A stretch of DNA of 64,000 nucleotides from Isoetes taiwanensis (Eukaryota; Streptophyta; Lycopodiopsida; Isoetales; Isoetaceae), in assembly GCA_021234155.1 (NCBI GenBank), contig JAJEKV010000018.1, forward strand, positions 21,067,252 to 21,131,251. Reading direction: 5' to 3'. The notes below the pieces were generated by a model that was not told where the DNA came from, did not search any database, and saw nothing but the letters and a program-made list of their open reading frames with translations. Position numbers and translations under genes: made by a program. Each line of letters begins with the position of its first letter. Position 1 is the first letter of the stretch. Shown here piece by piece: positions 59,989-64,000 of this stretch.

Positions 59989-60355
59989 CGCACTCGGACA
60001 AGACCCAGCATTTCAAAAATCTGCTTTCTTTTGCCTTCAACATACCCATCTCTGCATTGTGTCAGGCGCTACAGTCCCGAAGAGCTGCATATCAGCAGCC
60101 ATTTTTGGAGCTTAAAGCTCCTCATCTTCAGGGACGACTTCTGCTGCCGCTGCAGTGCAGCATGGGGGTGGCGAAACAGCGCCTGTGTTGATCATTCTTT
60201 CTGCTAGTGCTGCGTTGTTGGGGTTCCGTTTTTTAGCTTGGTTGGGGTCTGATTTGAGCCCAGGTACCTTAAAATTTGGGTAAGTACTGAGGTCCCAGGT
60301 TCAGTTTTTGCTGTGGAGGGAAGGAAAGGAAGCTTTTTTTGTGTGTGGTCTTTTC

Positions 60356-61398
60356 ATGAGTACCCTGTCGGTAGAGGTTGGCGATGTTGCAACGGGGGCT
60401 GCATCGAGCAGCAGAGCAGAGGCTTCTCCGTCCACGACGCCCAGCCGATACGAGGCCCAGAAGCGCAGAGATTGGAACACTTTTGGGCAGTATTTGAAGA
60501 ATCATCGACCCCCCTTGGCCTTGGCCCGCTGCAGCGGCGCCCATGTTCTCGAGTTTTTGAGGTATCTGGATCAATTTGGCAAAACTAAGGTCCATGCTCC
60601 TGCTTGCCCTTTCTTTGGATTGTCCCATCCTCCTGCTCCTTGTGCTTGCCCTCTCAGACAGGCTTGGGGTAGCCTTGATGCTTTGATTGGCCGATTGAGG
60701 GCTGCTTTTGAGGAGCATGGTGGGAAGCCTGAGTCTAATCCGTTTGGTGCGAGGGCTGTTAGATTGTATCTGAGAGAGGTGAGGGAATCCCAGGCTAAGG
60801 CGAGAGGGATCGCGTATGAGAAGAAGAAGCGGAAGCGGCCTCCCACTGCGCCTGCTCCCGCTTCTCATTCCCAACCTCAGCAGCAGCAGCAACAACAACA
60901 GCAACAACAACAACAACACTCTGTGCAGGCTGCAGTGGTCGCAGCAGCAGCATCACATAATCCGCAGCTGCAACACCACCACCACCAACACCATCAACAA
61001 CACCAACAACAACAACAACAACATCAACAGGATCAGCAACAACAACATATCCATCAGATTTCTCAACACCATCAGCTTCACCCGCAACATCAGCAACACC
61101 ACCACCATCAGCAGCAGCACCACCACCAGCAGCTCATGGCCTCCCCACATGACCCCTCCTGCATCCAAATGTTAAACCCTGAGGTACATACTCTCCCCCT
61201 CCCCTCTAAGCCTGCCATTCCTATGCATGCCTAAAATTCGTAATTAATTCATATATGTTTAACCTGCAGCATAATTTTTACTTGTAATGGCACCGCCACT
61301 TCTTACAGGATTGCGGTGGAAGCGGGCGCCGGATTCTCCAGCAATTCGACCATGTTGGTCGCCTTCAAGTCCCAATGAGAGGTCCTTACATATATTAA
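60356..61398 (+). CDS. LSH: ALOG-domain transcription factor (LSH/G1-like) with Gln/His-rich tail
   Basis: ALOG proteins are nuclear, plant-specific DNA-binding regulators of organ boundaries and meristem fate. The first ATG in frame is 60356 ([14 protein letters not shown]). The ALOG domain spans about residues 31-160: [40 protein letters not shown], the zinc-ribbon insert with its Cys/His set ([20 protein letters not shown]), [20 protein letters not shown] and [21 protein letters not shown] nuclear signal KKKRKRP follows at once. The rest is long Gln and His runs coded by CAG/CAA/CAC (about 60875-61135). Exon 1 probably ends at 61183 (GAG-GTACAT) and joins 61309 (TTACAG-GATTGC), adding 29 codons to TAA at 61396 (305 residues). 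Without splicing, translation ends at 61234 (292 residues). The domain call is firm; the C-terminus is less so. Confidence 0.93.
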
Positions 61399-63193
61399 GA
61401 GGCTGAGGAGCTCATGCACTTGGGTTAGGTTTAGTAGCCAATGCTTTGGATGGAGTTATAATTTGGGTCTATAATATCTGTGTAAGTGCATAGATGAGAA
61501 GATCAGTCTGCTGGATTGTGTGTATATATTTCCTTGAAAGCTGATCGGGTTTCTTGGATTTGCCTTGGAGCTGCATATGAACTGAGGATTACGGGGTGTG
61601 ATCACTTCTGCTAGCGATTTAATTTACAGATAGAAGAGTGCAGAGAAGCTCTATTGGATCGCATGGATCTGCCAAAAATCAACAGTAAAAAGTGTGGCGA
61701 GATCGGATGCCGAATAACAGGCTGCTGCATGTACTAAACGGTACTCTTTAAGCTTATAAACCGTGGTCCCCTTAGTCTCTTCTATGCTACAGGTAGTCAG
61801 ATTTGATCACCTCTTGTAATCCGAGATGGAGCTTTAGAGTACTTATATTTGGTAAGGAAAAAAGCACAGGATCACTAGTCTGTAGTAACTAGTATTTCTT
61901 AGATCTTCAAACCTGTGTTTCATTGATTTGCTTGGTGAATCTTGGAGATATAGATTTGGTTGGATCCGTTTCCATCAATTTTGTTTTTCTGTTAAATTGT
62001 TGTTTGGAATGTTTTCATCTGATCCTCTAACTGAATCCATTTACTGCCCATTTTGTTCTTTTCTTTTCTTGTAGCGTAGTAATAAGCCTTCATTACCTAG
62101 TCCTATGGTTGCCCCTGCCTTTTGTTTACAAAATACCTTTGGAGAAAAGTTAGAGATGGTGACATCACATCACGTCATGTCCAGACCAAGGGTATATGTT
62201 TTGCTTCTTAAATGTTTGCCAGCCTTTCATTTCTTACATTTTAAAGGAGGACTTTTAGAATGCAAGATCTTGGCCCTCATTTTTGTCCCCAAGTGCTACC
62301 TACTTGTTGCTTTCCTGGCAAAATCCTCGTACATGTCATGGATCTATAGAGACACTAGGTGCATTCATTTCTATATTTCTAACATAGGTTTCGAGGCAAA
62401 TTCGATCCCTCTAAAAGCCAACATCTTGGTGTCAGAAATCTCTCGCAATCTCTAGTACCATTGGGGTTCTCCATGCCCCATTGCACACTTTTGTCCAACA
62501 TGAGGGTTTGAATTTCTCACCAATTCCCATTCACACACAAGCCTAATTATTTGTATAATCTGTTTACGTCTCTCCATCGTCTACAGGTACCTTATCTGGT
62601 ATGTTCTATAAATTGTCTGCAAGTTTTGCGTCCTTCAGTAACAAATACGCCATATAATAGTCATGTCAAAACAACTTCTATCTTTACCGACCAAGTCTTT
62701 TGCACTATGAAATAAACTATGTTCCCAAGAATACTTTCTGACTTCTGGACCTTCACTGATATGGCATTTCGTGGTTCCGCTTCAAATGGGCCCTGTCAAT
62801 AATTAATGCTCGTACATTAAATAATGGATACGTCGATTTGCTACAGAGAAGGACAATGCAATGCTTGTGTCATCTTTAGGATATTTTTTTAAAAACTTTA
62901 TATATATTTACTAAGCCAAATTTTAAATAATTCATGCAAAAAATTCAAAATCATCTAACAATCTACTGTGTCAAATTTAAAATAATTGATAAACATATTT
63001 TTACTATCTATCACTATAAAAGTAAATGGCTATGCCTATCAAAATACTGGCTATGCTAGATCACAACATCAAGGTATTATAGTAAGAAGAGTAACATTGT
63101 TATGTCTATAATAGAGACTGACATTTCAAGTTTTGCATTCGATAAGGAACTGTAGGGTCTTTTTCTTCTGGATCTCTCCAGCTCCTCTTCTTT

Positions 63194-63195
<2 letters not shown>
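61399..63195. other. 3' untranslated and intergenic sequence
   Basis: The first few hundred bases probably form the 3' untranslated region of the ALOG gene. An open frame at 62105-62455 has no recognisable domain. No further gene or element can be supported. Confidence 0.4.

Positions 63196-63260
<65 letters not shown>
63196..63260. repeat. (GA)n microsatellite, about 65 bp
   Basis: A pure GA run. Confidence 0.98.
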
Positions 63261-63262
<2 letters not shown>

Positions 63263-64000
63263 GTTTGAACATTAAGTATTAATTAGGGGTTAAAAATATA
63301 AAAACTTGCAATATAGAATTATAGGCAGGAAACAGGAAATTTAAATTTGAATTTCACTAACATAATTTAATAGTCCTCTATGCTGGACCTCCTAGAAAAA
63401 TCTTATATATAGACATCAATCATGAATGCATTTGCAATGTACCACATGTTTCTATCCGTTGAGACCATTAGGTCTAGAAGACATCTATATGACAACAATA
63501 CTTAATGTCAAAAATTATCATCACTCACTCCCCAATAGTTGGAAAATTGTCAACATCCTTTCTCTTCTCAACATTGCAACTGGGTCACTTGTCCTCTGGA
63601 TCGCGATTCCAGACCCACTCCCGGCTCTCGCCGGTCATGGGACCTCTGGAATATGCTCCCCAGTTTCCATGCCGCGACACATCATCATTTATCGTAAATA
63701 TATATCAGCAATACTTGTACTAGTCACTTCCCTCAAATGTAATATATCAAGAAGCAGAACAATGTAATATGGCATGTTCTTCGTCTACAAGATCCCTCAA
63801 TCCGTATGCCATACTGCATGATGGTTCCCATTGATATTTGTTCATTGAGATATCTCATTATACGCAAATCTGGATTCATAATCTTTCTATACTTTAATTC
63901 TTGGATCTGCCATTGCTTTATCAGAATAGTCTCATTCACCCATTTTTTATTTTGTACTTGTTGTATGGAAAATCCTCAATTTTCAATCCACATCTAAGCA
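63261..64000. other. Unassigned right end of window
   Basis: AT-rich with short open frames only (for example 63426-63767, plus strand). No domain or element was recognised. Confidence 0.4.

Noticed and set aside
60269-60919. Minus-strand open frame over the ALOG gene
   Set aside because: Antisense shadow of the conserved ALOG domain and CAG repeats; product is a poly-Leu run and unrelated text.

Overview
This is nuclear DNA of a land plant. It shows GT-AG introns, a callose synthase and an ALOG-family transcription factor, both plant-typical, and a dense, layered load of plant-type transposable elements (L1-like and other LINEs, SINEs, a Helitron, PIF/Harbinger, a Mutator-like element). Nothing bacterial, organellar or viral was seen. 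I cannot name the species. The moderate intron sizes, long TE nests and many (CT)n, (AC)n and (GA)n tracts do not settle the lineage.

Layout. Positions 1-6733 (minus) hold the first 28 exons of an apparently intact callose synthase; the catalytic half runs off the left edge. Positions 6.7-11.5 kb are intergenic with short tandem duplications and two SINE-like stretches. Positions 11.6-21 kb are LINE debris, including tangled inverted and direct repeats of LINE 5' ends. A decayed two-gene PIF/Harbinger element lies at 21.7-23.3 kb. After several microsatellites and a hairpin-bearing duplication comes a 2.67-kb Helitron at 25369-28035 (minus orientation), identified from both termini. Positions 28-32.8 kb are mostly unassigned.

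The centrepiece is 32.8-50.4 kb, a three-layer nest. An old LINE is split by a 15.9-kb Mutator-like element (33665-49586) with long GATC-rich terminal inverted repeats. That element was itself entered by a 6.7-kb L1-like LINE (37131-43873) with a poly-A tail and a perfect 16-bp target-site duplication. The big element carries a broken C2H2 zinc-finger/Ulp1-protease gene, a broken MULE transposase and, unexpectedly, a small intact two-exon gene of unknown function with its own TATA box. It also carries arrays of hairpin-forming GGGATCCC repeats, including an exact 75-bp tandem array.

To the right are an unrecognised single-copy-looking gene (about 52.1-53.5 kb) with a His/Glu/Asp-rich tail, a four-copy array of about 490 bp, and a tRNA-derived SINE whose inner part has been tandemly amplified. 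Then come an upstream region with a perfect 18-bp-arm palindrome and an ALOG transcription factor gene (60356-61398) with a TATA box and a Gln/His-rich tail. The last 2.6 kb hold no recognisable gene. The host genes (callose synthase, ALOG, the unknown gene) are unrelated in function and simply neighbours. The transposon genes cooperate only within their own elements.
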